Source: Cephalotus follicularis (taxonomy: Eukaryota; Streptophyta; Magnoliopsida; Oxalidales; Cephalotaceae). From it: a stretch of 64,000 nucleotides of DNA. Position 1 is the stretch's first letter. Each line of letters starts with the position of its first letter. The DNA is taken from positions 1-64,000 of the forward strand of contig BDDD01001583.1 in the NCBI GenBank assembly GCA_001972305.1, written 5' to 3'. Of this stretch, positions 42,406 to 53,824 are shown in pieces. Made by a program: the position numbers and the translations under genes. A model generated the notes under the pieces. It was not told where the DNA came from. It saw nothing but the letters and a program-made list of their open reading frames with translations, and did not search any database.

Positions 42406-45192
42406 TGTAACGCCCGGGTTTTTCACAAAATGTAATATTACAATTTTAATGTAATCTTATTATGGAATTAATGAGAATAGTGAAATTCCCGACTTTGATG
42501 ATGTTTTCCTTTTTATAACGTCGAGTTTTGAAAGAGGAATGATAAGAAAATGTTCAAGGCATTGCGCATTGAAGCCACAATTATGTTGCCCAAAATGGCT
42601 AATAAAGCCTATTTTTAATGTGGGACAGTGAAGCCCAATGTTCACATTTTTAGTGCGGTTATTTTCGTGGAGGCTGGATTAATTAATATTGTAATTTGCG
42701 GAATAAACGGGACCCACACATTAGTATTTTGCTGGTAAATACTAAGGAGGAAGCAAAAGATAAAAGGAGGGAGAGAGGGACCATGGGCGCTTCACGCGCC
42801 TATGTAAAGAAAACATAGCGGGCGCACAAAGCGCCCGCAATAGAGAGAGAAGGCGAGAGAGCGGGAGAGAAAGCGAGAGAGGGTGCCGGATCCAACCACC
42901 GGACCAGGAAAGGATGGCTGGCAACCCAGGCTCCTTAACCGATGGTAACCTCTCCTCTTTTCTCCTTTTTTTCTCTTTTCTTTTCTTCTCTTCCCTGTCA
43001 CTGTGCGCCTTTGCGGTCCATTTTCCGACGATGTTAGCATTGCGGATGGAGCGGGTCTTCATCTAGGAGGCCAACTCTGCCCGTTTTGACAACCGTTGAG
43101 ACGTTTCTTGGCTGGAATCGGCCGAAATCAGTTGAGACCGTGCGTTTGGCGCCGAGTCTCGACGAGTCTTGGACAGTGTTGGGTAGAACTGATGATTGTG
43201 TGGCATTTTGGGTGGTGGCCGATGTGGTAGACGTCGAGCGAGTCGACTCAGTGAGTCGCAAATCGCTGCAGCCAGTGACACGACGTTCGACTCCGATTCA
43301 CGGTGAGTCTTGAGCGGTTTTGAGTAGATCGCTTAATGCAGAACCTGTTTATGGGTGTTTCACAAGCTGGGTGAGTTGGCCGGAATCTGGCCGGTGCTCC
43401 GGTGATGGCAATATTAGTTTATGTGCGTTGATCGTAATGGAAATGTATTGTATGTGCAGTGAGCGACTTGGTAATTTGGTTCGACAGTGAAGGGAAGATA
43501 TAATCGACAGTTGGCAGCAACTTGGAAAGGTTCGACAGTTGAACCTACAGCTCGACTGTACTGTTGCTATTGTTAACAGGTAGGGCGTATGACTTGTTTA
43601 TGAACATATAGCATGTCAAGCTAGGGATACATGTCAAGCTAGGGAGTGAGGACTTAAGATATTTTGAGGTTGGCTAGGATGAATCATGGGAGAGAAGGAG
43701 ATTAAAGCAAAGTAAGGATTCCTAATATTTTTCCAAAGTATTTTATGTTAGTAAGGATTCTGCTATTTTCCTAAAGTATCAAATATTCGGTTTTATTCTG
43801 TTATATTTTGTATGTTTCGAAATTCTGTCAACTTATTGACGAAAGACTATGTTCAAAATTATTTTTAAGTTTTCTCTAGAAATGATTATTTCTATATGTT
43901 GTGGGATGCTGTTTTATGAATGCTTTGAGCTGATCACTCAAAGTATTAAGAAATGTTTTATGAAATGGTTTTACGAAATGGGAAAAGCTAACGAACTGAG
44001 ATGAACAAATCTTGGATTGTAATCCAAGGAGGATTAATCTAGTAAAGATTAATGTTATGGAGCGAAATGCTCACGGATATGCATGTGATGTAAGGATAGT
44101 AATCAGGGAGTACACAATGCCCCGATGAAGAATGGTTCAACTCAGTTATGTATGAAATGTTCTGATTCATGAGATATGATCATAAAAAGGAAAGGAATGT
44201 GAAATGTTCTGATTCATGAGATATGATCAAAAAAAGAAATGAATGTGAAATGTGCTGGTGTTTATTCCAGAAAAAGATTTTAAATGATGTTTCGATTTCA
44301 AGTATGGCTGGGCTATATACCAAAAAATGTATGAGTTTAGAAATGTTCTGATTTTATGAAAATTATCAGAAAAACGGATTTCAATGGTGAAATGTTCTGG
44401 TTTTATAAAACTAGAAGATGATTTTCAATGATGTTTTGAAATGTATGATTTGGAAACGTTTTGGTAAAGATTATCAAAAACAATGTATGTCAATAACGTT
44501 TTATGACTATGATTCTTACTAGGCTATTTGAGCTCACTCCTTTCAATGTCTTGTTTTCAAATAAACTTTTCCAGGAAATGGTTGAACGTGAAAGTGCGAG
44601 CTTTAGAGGAAGTTCGCAAAAGAAGTGTTGGAAATGAAGTATGTTATGCAATAATGTTTTGTACAACTACTTTTGATGTAATGAGTTATTGTTTTCCGCT
44701 GTGTAAGGTATTATGACGGATGATGTATAAATGTAAATGTATAGAAATGAAGGTTATAATATATGATGTTTTCAATTAAGAACATGATGTTTTGATGTTA
44801 GTGTTCAAAGTGTAAAGCATAATTGAGATTATGGGAAGCATGATGATTTTAACGCTTAGTGTTCAAAGTTGTAAGCATATTTTGGTCTTGTGAAGCTATT
44901 GAATATGATGTGATGTTTTCGCTGAGTAATGATGTTATGTTTTGAAGAGAATATAAGCTAAGATAAATTGTTGTAATAAAGGTTAGCCATGATGAGTACA
45001 TGAAAATTCTGAATTCTTCATATTTTGGAATTATGAGGTTATCGAATACGATATAACATAGAGATGATTAAATGGTTAATAGATCGTTAAATGACTAAAT
45101 GATTTGATAGTTAATGGTTCACCCCACGTAGCGCACCGATTCCTCGAGGCTTGCTTTGATCATAAAGCGGACTCAGATCGGGGGGGGTTACA
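42406..45192 (+). repeat. 3' LTR of element D, 2.79 kb
   Basis: It starts TGTAACGCCCGGG and ends GGGGGGGTTACA. It aligns throughout with 29558-32575 apart from scattered substitutions, loss of about 215 bases at 43611, one fewer unit of the 35-bp repeat, and about 60 extra bases (TTAAATGG repeats) near 45068-45118. The open frame 44528-44716 is a chance frame that falls in the acceptor-like region. Confidence 0.93.
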
Positions 45193-46380
45193 AGGGAAAT
45201 AGCTGAGTATGTGACTTCCTATTTGACTTGTCAACAGGTTAAAGCAGAACCTCATAGGCTAGCAGGATTGCTGCAATCTTTGCTTGTGGTAGAGTAGAAG
45301 TGGGAACACATTACAATGGACTTTATAGCAGGACTTCCTAGAACGAAGACTAATCATGATGCTATTTGGGTGATCGTCGATCGCTTTACTAAATCATCCC
45401 ATTCCCTCGCGATCAAGATGACTTACTCTCTCACACGGTTGGCAAACCTATACATTTCAGAGATTGTTAAACTCCATGGAATACCTATTAGTGTGGTGTC
45501 CGATAGATACCCCTGATTCACATCACAGTTTTGGAGAAAACTGCAAGAAGCTTTTGGTACTCAGCTAAATTTTAGCATAGCTTTTCATCCCTAGACTGAT
45601 GGGGAGTCTGAGAGGACTATACAGACTCTAGAAGACATGCTACGAGCGTGTGTTTTGGATTGGAGTGGCAGTTGGGATGACCATTTACCATTAGTAGAGT
45701 TCTCGTATAATAACAGTTATCATGCCAGAGTTGGTATTGCACCCTTTGAGGCTCTCTATACACTGAAGTGTAGAACCCCGATCGATTAGTTTGAAGTTGG
45801 CGAACTGAGTCTAGTGGGACCCAAGCTTGTGCAAGAAACAACTGAGAAGGCGAAGACTATTAGATAAAGACTTCTTACAGTGCAAAGTAGACAGAAAAGT
45901 TATGTGGACCACCGCAGGCGAGAGTTAGAGTTCGCTGTGGGTGGCCATGTATTCCTTAAAGTCTCCCTGACTAAAGGAATTATGAGGTTTGGATAGAAAG
46001 GAAAGCTATCCCTTTGATTTATAGGACCTTTTGAGATCCTTGAGAGAGTGGGTGCCGTCGCCTACTGACTTGCCTTACCACCCAGCCTAGAGGATGTACA
46101 CAATGTATTTCATGTCTTGATGTTGAGGAAGTACCATCCTGACCCTTCTCATGTTTTACAATGGGAACCGTTGGAGTTGAGGATGGATTTGAGTTACAAA
46201 GAAGTACCTATCCAGACCCTCGATCGTCGGACTAAACATTTGAGGAATAAAACCATTCCGTTGGTGAAAGTGATTTGGCAATATCATGGGTTTGAGGGAG
46301 CCACTTGGGAGAGAGAAGATGATATGGAAGCTAGGTATCCCCATTTGTTTTAACCTTATAGAATCTCGTGACGAGATTTC
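45193..46380 (+). pseudogene. Integrase and chromodomain-like tail, element B
   Basis: This continues the integrase cut at 29557. LTCQQVKAE completes the zinc region. The core shows ITMDFIAGLPRTKTNHDAIW, VSDRYP followed by a stop, and [15 protein letters not shown]. The tail shows VHNVFHVLMLRKYHPDPSH, PIQTLDRRTKHLRNK and GATWEREDDMEARYPHLF. Stops at 45296, 45513, 45593, 45787, 45865, 45994 and 46066 sit where Trp, Arg or Gln is expected, or Lys once. Open pieces are 45316-45516 and 46117-46353. Confidence 0.9.
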
Positions 46381-46396
46381 TTTAAGGAGGGGAGGA
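46381..46396 (+). promoter_or_regulatory. Polypurine tract of element B
   Basis: AAGGAGGGGAGGA immediately precedes the 3' LTR, the expected position for plus-strand priming. Element C carries the same tract, reversed, at 53825-53838. Confidence 0.8.
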
Positions 46397-47270
46397 TGTA
46401 ATGCCCCTTAATGTTACAAAGGATTACATATAGGTTGGGCTAGGATGACCATCCCTCTTCTGGGCCGATTATGAGTAGTAGAAGTAAAGCTTGAGCCGGA
46501 TTTGGGCTTGGCCTAGGAAGGATTGATTTGGGCTTGTAAGGAGAAAGGTTGGCTCCATTTTTGTAGAAGGCGACTGTTGTGTAGCATTTTCTAGTTTCTT
46601 CCCCACACCATTATAAAAATGGAAGACGCCCACGGGACGGTTTTTGGACTTTCTCACTCACTTCCATTCTGGAAAAAATCGAGAGAAAGGTGGGCCTGGT
46701 GTCATGGGAAAGATGAAGAAAGCGACACGAGAGGAGCTTCCTCGAGAGAGTTTGATGCCTCCCATGCTGCCGTATAAATCTCCATCTCCTGGAAGCAAAG
46801 GAGCAATGCCAGAGTGGAAGGAGAAGGAAGCTGAGGTGCGTAGTAGCCCTAGACTTGGAGGAAGTTCAAGATTCAAGAAGGAATCGAGCGATCTCCATTT
46901 TCAACCAATATCAGGTAGGTTGCTATATGTTCGAGCGCCTACTAGCATGTGTGTATTGTGTGTTGTATGAAGTGTGTGTTGCTTGCTTTGTTATAATGAT
47001 TGTTGTATCTATTGCTTGTATTGTGTGACTATGTTAGATTAGGATTCCTTTGTTTGTTCCTCTGCCAAGGTTAACGTATTGGTAAATGAATTCGGTGAAG
47101 CTCAGTACTTGAAAGGTACTTAGAGTTGAATCTCGACGCTGAGCCAGACTAGTCTCCAGAGGACTTAGAGCTTCCTAGCTCGAAGTTGGACTAGTCCTAT
47201 GCGTGCCGAGCAGACCAGTCCACTTGGTTACTGAGCATGACTTGCTCATGCATGTGTCGAGCGTAACATG

Positions 47271-49756
47271 TGTTGGGAAGGTCTCGAACACGCAGCGAAA
47301 GAAAACATACGAATTCAGACTTTAGGGTTAGGGTCGATTAATTTCAAATTTCTCTAATTGATTAATCCCCAAGCAATGGGATGCCCTAATCAAAATTCAA
47401 ATTGTCCCAATAAACCTAATTAAACATTCAATCAAACCGAAACCAAAGAAACAAGCATGGGGATGATCAGGTTCACCATAGGGTTGGCATAAACCCGAAG
47501 GAAGGGGCTAAAAAATTAACTCACAAGGTCAATACACAAACCCTAGCTAATATGCCCCAAACCCCAACCCTAGCTTCCCTACCCTAAGGGTTGCTAGGTT
47601 CCCAATATAGAAAGCAATGGAGGGTTGGCCAGGGTACACCTACCCTAGCAACAACCCACTACCATGGAACCACAGAGGAAGAAGAGGAGAGATTCTTACC
47701 AAGGGTGAAGACTATTTCCTTCAAGTCTGGCTCCCTCTTCACTTTTATCCCAAGAACTCCAAGGATCCTTCTTAAGCCATAGAAAAGGAAGATCAAAGGT
47801 TGAAGGACAAGTGTTTAACCTACACTAAATCACTCTAGGTAATGACACCTATAATGAATTTTGAGGGGTGAAAGGAAGGTTGAAAATGGCTGCTCTTTGA
47901 ACCAGACATTTTTGGCGCCGACGCTTAGGCGTATGGCGTCAACACGTACGCAGGGAGCAGAAAGAAGAGAGAAGGAAGAGACACAGCATGGAAGAGAGAG
48001 GGAGAGAGAGAAAGTGTGAAGTGTGTTGTACAAGCTTGTCTATTAGCTATTTATACATTTTGACTTCTCTCATTAAATGTCCAAGTCAACTCTCTAGCTT
48101 TTTGAACACACTTCCCAAAAGCACACCAACTTCTCTCAAGTTGGTGAAGATGCTGTGTGTCAGACAGGATGGCGTCAATGCCATCTGTCTCATCTTAACA
48201 AGACATCAATGCCTATACACCATGGCATCAATGTTTAAGTCACTGATTTTTGAAGTTTCAACGCATGCTCTCCATAGCGTTAACGCCCAGGGACTCAATC
48301 TAGTCATGGCGTCGACGCATGCTCTTCATGGCATTGACGTTTAAGTCACTGGTTTTCACAGCGTCAATGCATGCTATTTAGGACGTTAATGCCCAACAAC
48401 TCAACTAGACGTGGAATTGACGCATGCTCTCCATGGCGTCGACGCCTAAGACTAGGATGAGACAATCTCTTCTATTTTCACAGCCCTTCGCATGGAATAT
48501 TTCATTGTGGCATTGCATGGGCCTATATCCATCAAATGAAATACTAACTAGCAAAGCAACATCTTCCCTGATGTTGTCCTTTCACTAAATGACATGTGTC
48601 CCATACACATGTCAACCTGTTCAAAGTCAGGCAGGACCCGAAAGCTTGTTGATCTCCGGTATGATTATAAATTCTCAGAACATCCCAATTTATGGTACGA
48701 CTATTCTAATAGTACATCAACTCTCAAAACAGCCCTAGTGTGAACGACAGTCCTCCCTTAGATTCGTGTATTACCACGTCTATCTATCATGGTCTGAATA
48801 GCCAGTAGTTTTACTCAGTCATCGGCATATGTGTCATGTTTCCCTCGTCATACTTGGCTCCGATCACAGACTAGGGTTTGGATGAATGTTACCCATAGTA
48901 TTTATGCCATAACTATGAATCTATGAATGCACTAAGACTATCGGCAGACCTCCCATGGAAACCACTCGTTCCCAGTCTACCTATGCCTGATCAAGACTTT
49001 TAAGTCTACAACGTACATATATAAATAGAGCCAGTCACCCTCAGCCCGGGTGTGACAATCCCCTATTGCGCACTCACCCTTACATCTCAATGCAGCTCCC
49101 ACAAGACCCAAAGACAACCCTTTTGCTAGCACGTGGTTAGTGCTGGGGAAGGTGAAAATCAAAGTCAAGCAGTTACCACACAATGCATGCCAGCCACTCA
49201 GGTCAAAGGAGACAACACAGGCTATAGACCTACAAGTCACCATAGACTTTACACTACCGAGACCATAGGAATCCTATTGACATTGGGTATTGACTATCCA
49301 AATAGGTTTCCTATTGGTGGGTCAGTTCAGTGTCATGATCTCTTCATGCGCCTCATACTAGCTTTAGGGATAAACCCAAATGGCTATGAGACAACCATCC
49401 TCCCTTAGTTAATCCCTGGAGCAAGCATAATATGACAAGTCTTCGTGGTTCATCAATGGCCCAAAGAAAGTGAATGGATGACTTGGAACAGTTTGTCACA
49501 GGGACTAAGGATCTCATTCTCATAGCCTCCTTGGCACGAGATCCAAACCTTTAGATGTGACAGGGTGCTATATGACATACAGATAATTATAAATAATTAT
49601 TCTGTTCTTTTTGGTTGGTTGGGATTAGCCATATAACCTTGCCAATATAATAAATATGCACACAAAACATGAATGGAATTCAAAATTTTATAAATCAAGA
49701 ATGTATATATACAAATGAGCCATATCGTGGCATACATGGACACCTCTAACCTAACA
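47271..49756 (-). mobile_element. Copia solo LTR, 2.49 kb, nested in LTR B3
   Basis: It starts TGTTGGGAAGG, ends CTAACCTAACA, and is flanked by ACATG at 47266-47270 and 49757-49761. Orientation is minus, judged from the 3973-6436 copy, which has a primer site beside the equivalent left end. A TATAAATAG box lies on the minus strand near 48046-48056. TCGA microarrays lie on both sides of it. Confidence 0.93.
47915..48460. repeat. GGCGTCRAYGC microarrays in copia LTR
   Basis: Two units occur at about 47915-47945 (GCGCCGACGC and GGCGTCAACACG). About twelve degenerate units at 48168-48450 read GGCGTCAATGCC, GGCGTCGACGCATGC, GCGTTAACGCCC and similar. Many differ from GCGTCGACGC only by C-to-T or G-to-A changes. 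The two related copia LTRs in the window (3973-6436 and 60597-62385) lack them. Confidence 0.85.
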
Positions 49757-50510
49757 ACATGTCTGAGCATGACCCACTCTCGTGTGCCACGCATGACTTG
49801 TCCGAGCTTGCCGAGCAAGGCTAGTTCGTACATGCTGAGCAGGCCTATCCATAAGGTTGTTGAGCATGACTAGTCCCCGCATGCCGAGCATGGCTAGTCC
49901 AAGCATACCGAGTAGACCATCTTCTAGCCAGATGTGAGTACACATATACAAGTCAGACCAACGCTTTAGAGTGGACCTCTCGCGCATGCTGAGCAGACCA
50001 GTCCATATGGTCGCCAAACACATTCATGTGTACCTGTCTGACCAGTCCCTCAAGTGTAAGAATGATTAGAGTGCAATGTAAAGCACCCTTAGAGGGCCGA
50101 GTCTAACTAAGGGTCAGAGCGTTATGAGCAGAGTTCCTTCTCTGCCTAAAGTATATATATACACAGACTTAGTGAGACGTTCTATAGTAGGTGAACTTAA
50201 GAAATGAATCCACATAGAGACTGTCCTTAGATGGTGAGCCCAAATGGGGTGAATTCCACTAAAGCAGGTGAACCTAATGGTGAATTTCTCATGGAAGGTG
50301 AACCTAAGGGGTGAATTCCTCTTGAGCAGGTGAACCCAAAGGTGAATTCCATGGGCAGGTGATCCTCGGGCGAATCCCGCTTAATGGGTGAACCTAAGGG
50401 TGAATTCTGCCAGAGCAGGTGAACCAAAGGATGAATTCCGCCAGAGCAGGTGAACCAAGGGGAAAATTTCGCTCAGCAGGTGAACCTGAAGGTGAATTCC
50501 GCAGGCAGTT
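49757..50510. repeat. GCATGC/CTAGTC and GGTGAA arrays, LTR B3
   Basis: These correspond to 24380-24800 and 24957-25250 of the 5' LTR. The GGTGAA part (50235-50510) has about nine units, in slightly different sequence states from the 5' copy. Confidence 0.88.
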
Positions 50511-51076
50511 GAACCTTACTCAATAGTAAGACTTGTATAGGAACCAGACTATCTATGACCGGACCAACTCCTCTGATTGGGAAATCTGTCTTGTTTGAGT
50601 AGAATGGTCCGAGGAAGCAATGAATGGTATTGTATACATGAACATGGATTGTAATCGTTATATGGCATGCATGCATCTCTTCTCTGGTTGTATTGCTTTC
50701 TTCTCTATTGTGCGTCTCTACGTGAGGTAACCTACATAGCCCATGGGTTGCTGACCCATTCTCTGAATGGGCCAGGTCCAGATACTGTAGGAGCGCAACA
50801 ACAACCCAAAGGATAAAGAGCAAAGTAAGTTCTCCTACTCGACAGTGCGCTATTTCAGGCCAGTATTATAATTAAGGAACCATGTATTTATTCTTATGAC
50901 CTATCGGTTTGTGGCAGAACCTTTATTGATAAAGTTGTGTAAAGAACTGGTATATCCACATATATATTATTTGTTGAGTATTGATATGATAATTATAATT
51001 AAAGTTTTAAATTTTTTATGGTTGAAATTATGGATTGATATTTAGTTGTAGGTATGCCATGGGGCGTGACACTTTG

Positions 51077-51767
51077 GATTTAGAGACTTGTAGGAAAACT
51101 TAGGTCTTAATGCGTGAAAGCTTCTAGCAAAAGGAAGTTACATTTCGCCAGGTGGAAGACATGCAGACATTTGTTGAGAGTGCACATGTCAAATTAAAGC
51201 AGTGCTACATTTAGTGCTCATTTCATTTAGGGTGATAATTGCTTGTTCATTTCATGTATTTTTGAATTTCAAATATGTAAACTGCTTTTTGTAGTTAAAA
51301 AATAATTATTATAAATGAAATCAAAGAGGGCTAGTGTTAAAACCCTTAGCATTTATTTCAACTTTTCAACATTTATCATTTAAGTACTGAGAGTAGTTTA
51401 ACTTACAATCTTCATCGACGTACACCATCATCAATCTTTTGGAATACTTACCCGTTAGTATATTGTACTAAGGGTTGGAACTAGTGGATTTGAATCCATT
51501 TCCAGTCGCTTGATATTCATAATTGAGGGTATATCTCCTTGGCATGCTCGCATCACAAATTTCAAGAAAACAAGTTTGGCATGCCTAGTGGGACACTTGG
51601 GTTGAAGCAAATAGAAGTGATAGTAGGTCCATATTCCCAAACTTGCAAGAATAAGAAAGGATCTGGTGTGTCTGATATGTCACTGGATGAGGAAGCCGTA
51701 AGTGTAGATACTGTTGAAGTACGGTTAGACAATTCGCAAAAATCAGGGTAGTGAATGAGTATAAGCC
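51077..51767. other. Intervening DNA between elements B and C
   Basis: This is probably continuous with 23326-23572 before element B inserted. GTTTGGCATGCCTAGTGGGACAC, interrupted here only for reading, lies at 51572-51594. It recalls non-Met primer-site regions of Tat/Ogre-type elements, and an open frame (51539-51751) runs across it. No domain is recognisable. The right end has the left TSD of element C at 51768-51772 (CCAAG). Confidence 0.3.
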
Positions 51768-51772
51768 CCAAG

Positions 51773-53760
51773 TGTCACGCCCCGAACTGGGGGATGGGCC
51801 CCCACGGCTCGACACGTGGCATACTGTACACATAACTTATCAATCCATAAATTCAAATGTCATAAAAATTTAAAACTTTAATTCATCATTTCTCCTGTAG
51901 AATAATCATCAAATCAATTATGTGGATAAGCCCTAGTTATACAATACTGTCTCAAGTAAGCTCCACCACAAGCCGGCAGGTCAAAAAATGATTACAAAAT
52001 TCTCACTTACTAACTGATCCGCATAACTGCACTGATGAGGAGGAGTACTTACGCCGCTCTTTGTCCTTAGGGTTGCTGTGACGCTCCACCTGTACTTGAA
52101 CCTGACCCATTCAGAGAATGGGTTAGCAGAGATGCACATGCAGAGGAGACGTAACATAAATAGGGAAAATGCATTCATGCCATAAATATGATCCTCATTG
52201 GACAACTATCACAAAATCCTACTAAAGACCGCTGCATGCATATATGACTATCCTCGGGCTACTCTACATAACAAGGTAGACGAGTTGGTCTAGCTCATAC
52301 ATTGGTCTAGTTACTAAGTGAGGTTCACCCTTAGGTTAACCTGCCATGCGGAATTCACCCTTAGGTTCACCTGCTATTGCTGAATTCACCCTTAGGTTCA
52401 CCTGCTATGGCAGAATTAACCCTCAGGACCACCTGCTAATGCGGAATTCACCCTTAGGTTCACTTGCTATGGCGGAATTCACCCCTTTTTTGGCTCACCT
52501 GCTAAGGGACAGTCACTAAGCGGAATTCACTCTTAAGTTCACCTGCTATACGACGTGTCACTAACAACTCCATATATATCAAGCGGAGAAGGTAGTCTTC
52601 TATCAGCACTCCAACCATTAGTCTGCTCTACACTCTTTAGGCGCTACACTATTTGGCGCTAGTCTTCTTTGCACCTTGAAGAGCTGGTTTACTCGGCATA
52701 GGTGAGAGCTAGTCTTCTCGGTGACCATATTGATTGGTCTGCTCGGCACGCATAGACTAGTCTTCTTGGTGACCATATGGACTGGTCTGCTCGACGTGCA
52801 TGGACTAGCCTGCTCGGCTGCCATATGAACTGGTTTGCTTGGAACGCATAGACTGGTCTGCTCACCGACCATTTGGACTGGTCTGCTTGGCATGCATAGA
52901 CTAGTTTTCTTGGCAACCATATGGACTAGTCTGCTCGGCGCACATGGACTAGCCTGCTCGACAACCATATGGACTGGTCTACTCGACGTTGGGTTTCACC
53001 TCCAAGTTTCCTTCAATTACGGAGGTTTTCCATAACGGTTTTGCAGCCATCAAAGTATTTCGTAAATCAGCGATATATAATCGTTACCAACTCATCAATC
53101 CTACATTCAAGTTCCAGTGCAGAAGCCACCTAACATTCATTAAATCCTAATCTGGCAAGCACAACAACATTCACAATAGTACAAAACAACATAAACAATG
53201 CAATCACCCAAAACAAAATAATTAACACACATGCTCGCAGAGTTTAGATAATAGTAACCTACAAAATTTACGTTGAAAACGGAGATCACATGACTCCTTA
53301 CTTAGATTCTGGACTTCCTTCTGATTTGGAATTGTTGCAGACCTCAGCTTCTTCTCTTCTTCACTCTTCCACTACTCCCTCAGTGCCGGGAGATGTGGAT
53401 TTAAGCAGGAGTACATGAGGCATCGAATTCTACCGAGAAGCTCCTTCTTTTGTCTTCTTTCTCCCCTTTCTCCAACATCTGGCCCCAATTTTCACTTTTT
53501 CTCCATTCTTTCAATTTTTCTAGAATGGGAGTGAGTAAGAAACTCTAAAGTGTGTCTCCCGGGCGTCTCCCATCTTTTATAATTGCATAGAGAAGAATCT
53601 AGAACAATCGCCTAGGCCATTACTCCTTCTAATGTAGGCCGGCCCAAGCCTTACTTCCTCTTTCTATTCCCCTTTTGAGCCCAACCGTTATTTCATAACC
53701 AGGCCTCATTCCTACTATTCATGTTTGGACCAAATGAAGAGGAATAATTCTCAAGGCCCA

Positions 53761-53799
<39 letters not shown>

Positions 53800-53824
53800 T
53801 CCTTATAATATTCAGGGCATTAAA
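51773..53824 (-). repeat. 3' LTR of element C
   Basis: Plus-strand ends are TGTCACGCCCC and GGGCATTAAA; the latter is a mutated TGTAATGCCC start. A GGTGAA array is at 52315-52560, a GCATGC/CTAGTC array at 52690-52990, and an (ATA)n microsatellite at 53761-53799. Frames such as 52618-52968 are encoded by the array only. Confidence 0.9.

Larger units (their letters stand above)
29558..45192 (+). mobile_element. Ty3/gypsy element D, inserted in integrase of B
   Basis: Two long LTRs (29558-32575 and 42406-45192) that agree closely are flanked by AGGGA at 29553-29557 and 45193-45197. A primer site follows the first and a purine tract (GAAGGAGGGGTGAA) precedes the second. The internal region retains degenerate gag and protease at the left and the last about 340 bases of pol at the right. 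RT, RNase H and most of integrase are absent, replaced by LTR-type sequence that itself carries further insertions. The element could not have been autonomous in this form. Confidence 0.92.
23573..51071 (+). mobile_element. Ty3/gypsy chromovirus element B, complete but nested
   Basis: Its two LTRs (23573-25837 and 46397-51071) are flanked by CTTTG at 23568-23572 and 51072-51076. A primer site follows the 5' LTR and a purine tract precedes the 3' LTR. Gag, zinc knuckles, protease, RT, RNase H, integrase and a chromodomain-like tail occur in order between them. The 27.5-kb span is inflated by element D inside integrase (29558-45192) and a copia solo LTR in the 3' LTR (47271-49756). Without them the element is about 9.4 kb. 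All domains carry stops or frameshifts. Element C is a close relative. Confidence 0.93.
46397..51071 (+). repeat. 3' LTR of element B, with copia insertion
   Basis: It starts TGTAATGCCCC, ends GGGGCGTGACA, and is about 2.18 kb once the copia solo LTR (47271-49756) is removed. The TATA box TTATAAAAAT is at 46611-46620 and the donor-like CAG|GTAGGT at 46915. The GCATGC/CTAGTC array is split by the insertion (about 47160-47270 and 49757-50025), and the GGTGAA array is at 50235-50510. Confidence 0.92.

Noticed and set aside
52618..52968. 116-aa minus frame with repeated VHMVAEQAS-type units (also 57847-58164)
   Set aside because: It is a translation of the GCATGC/CTAGTC array in element C LTRs, and the same array is non-coding in element B.
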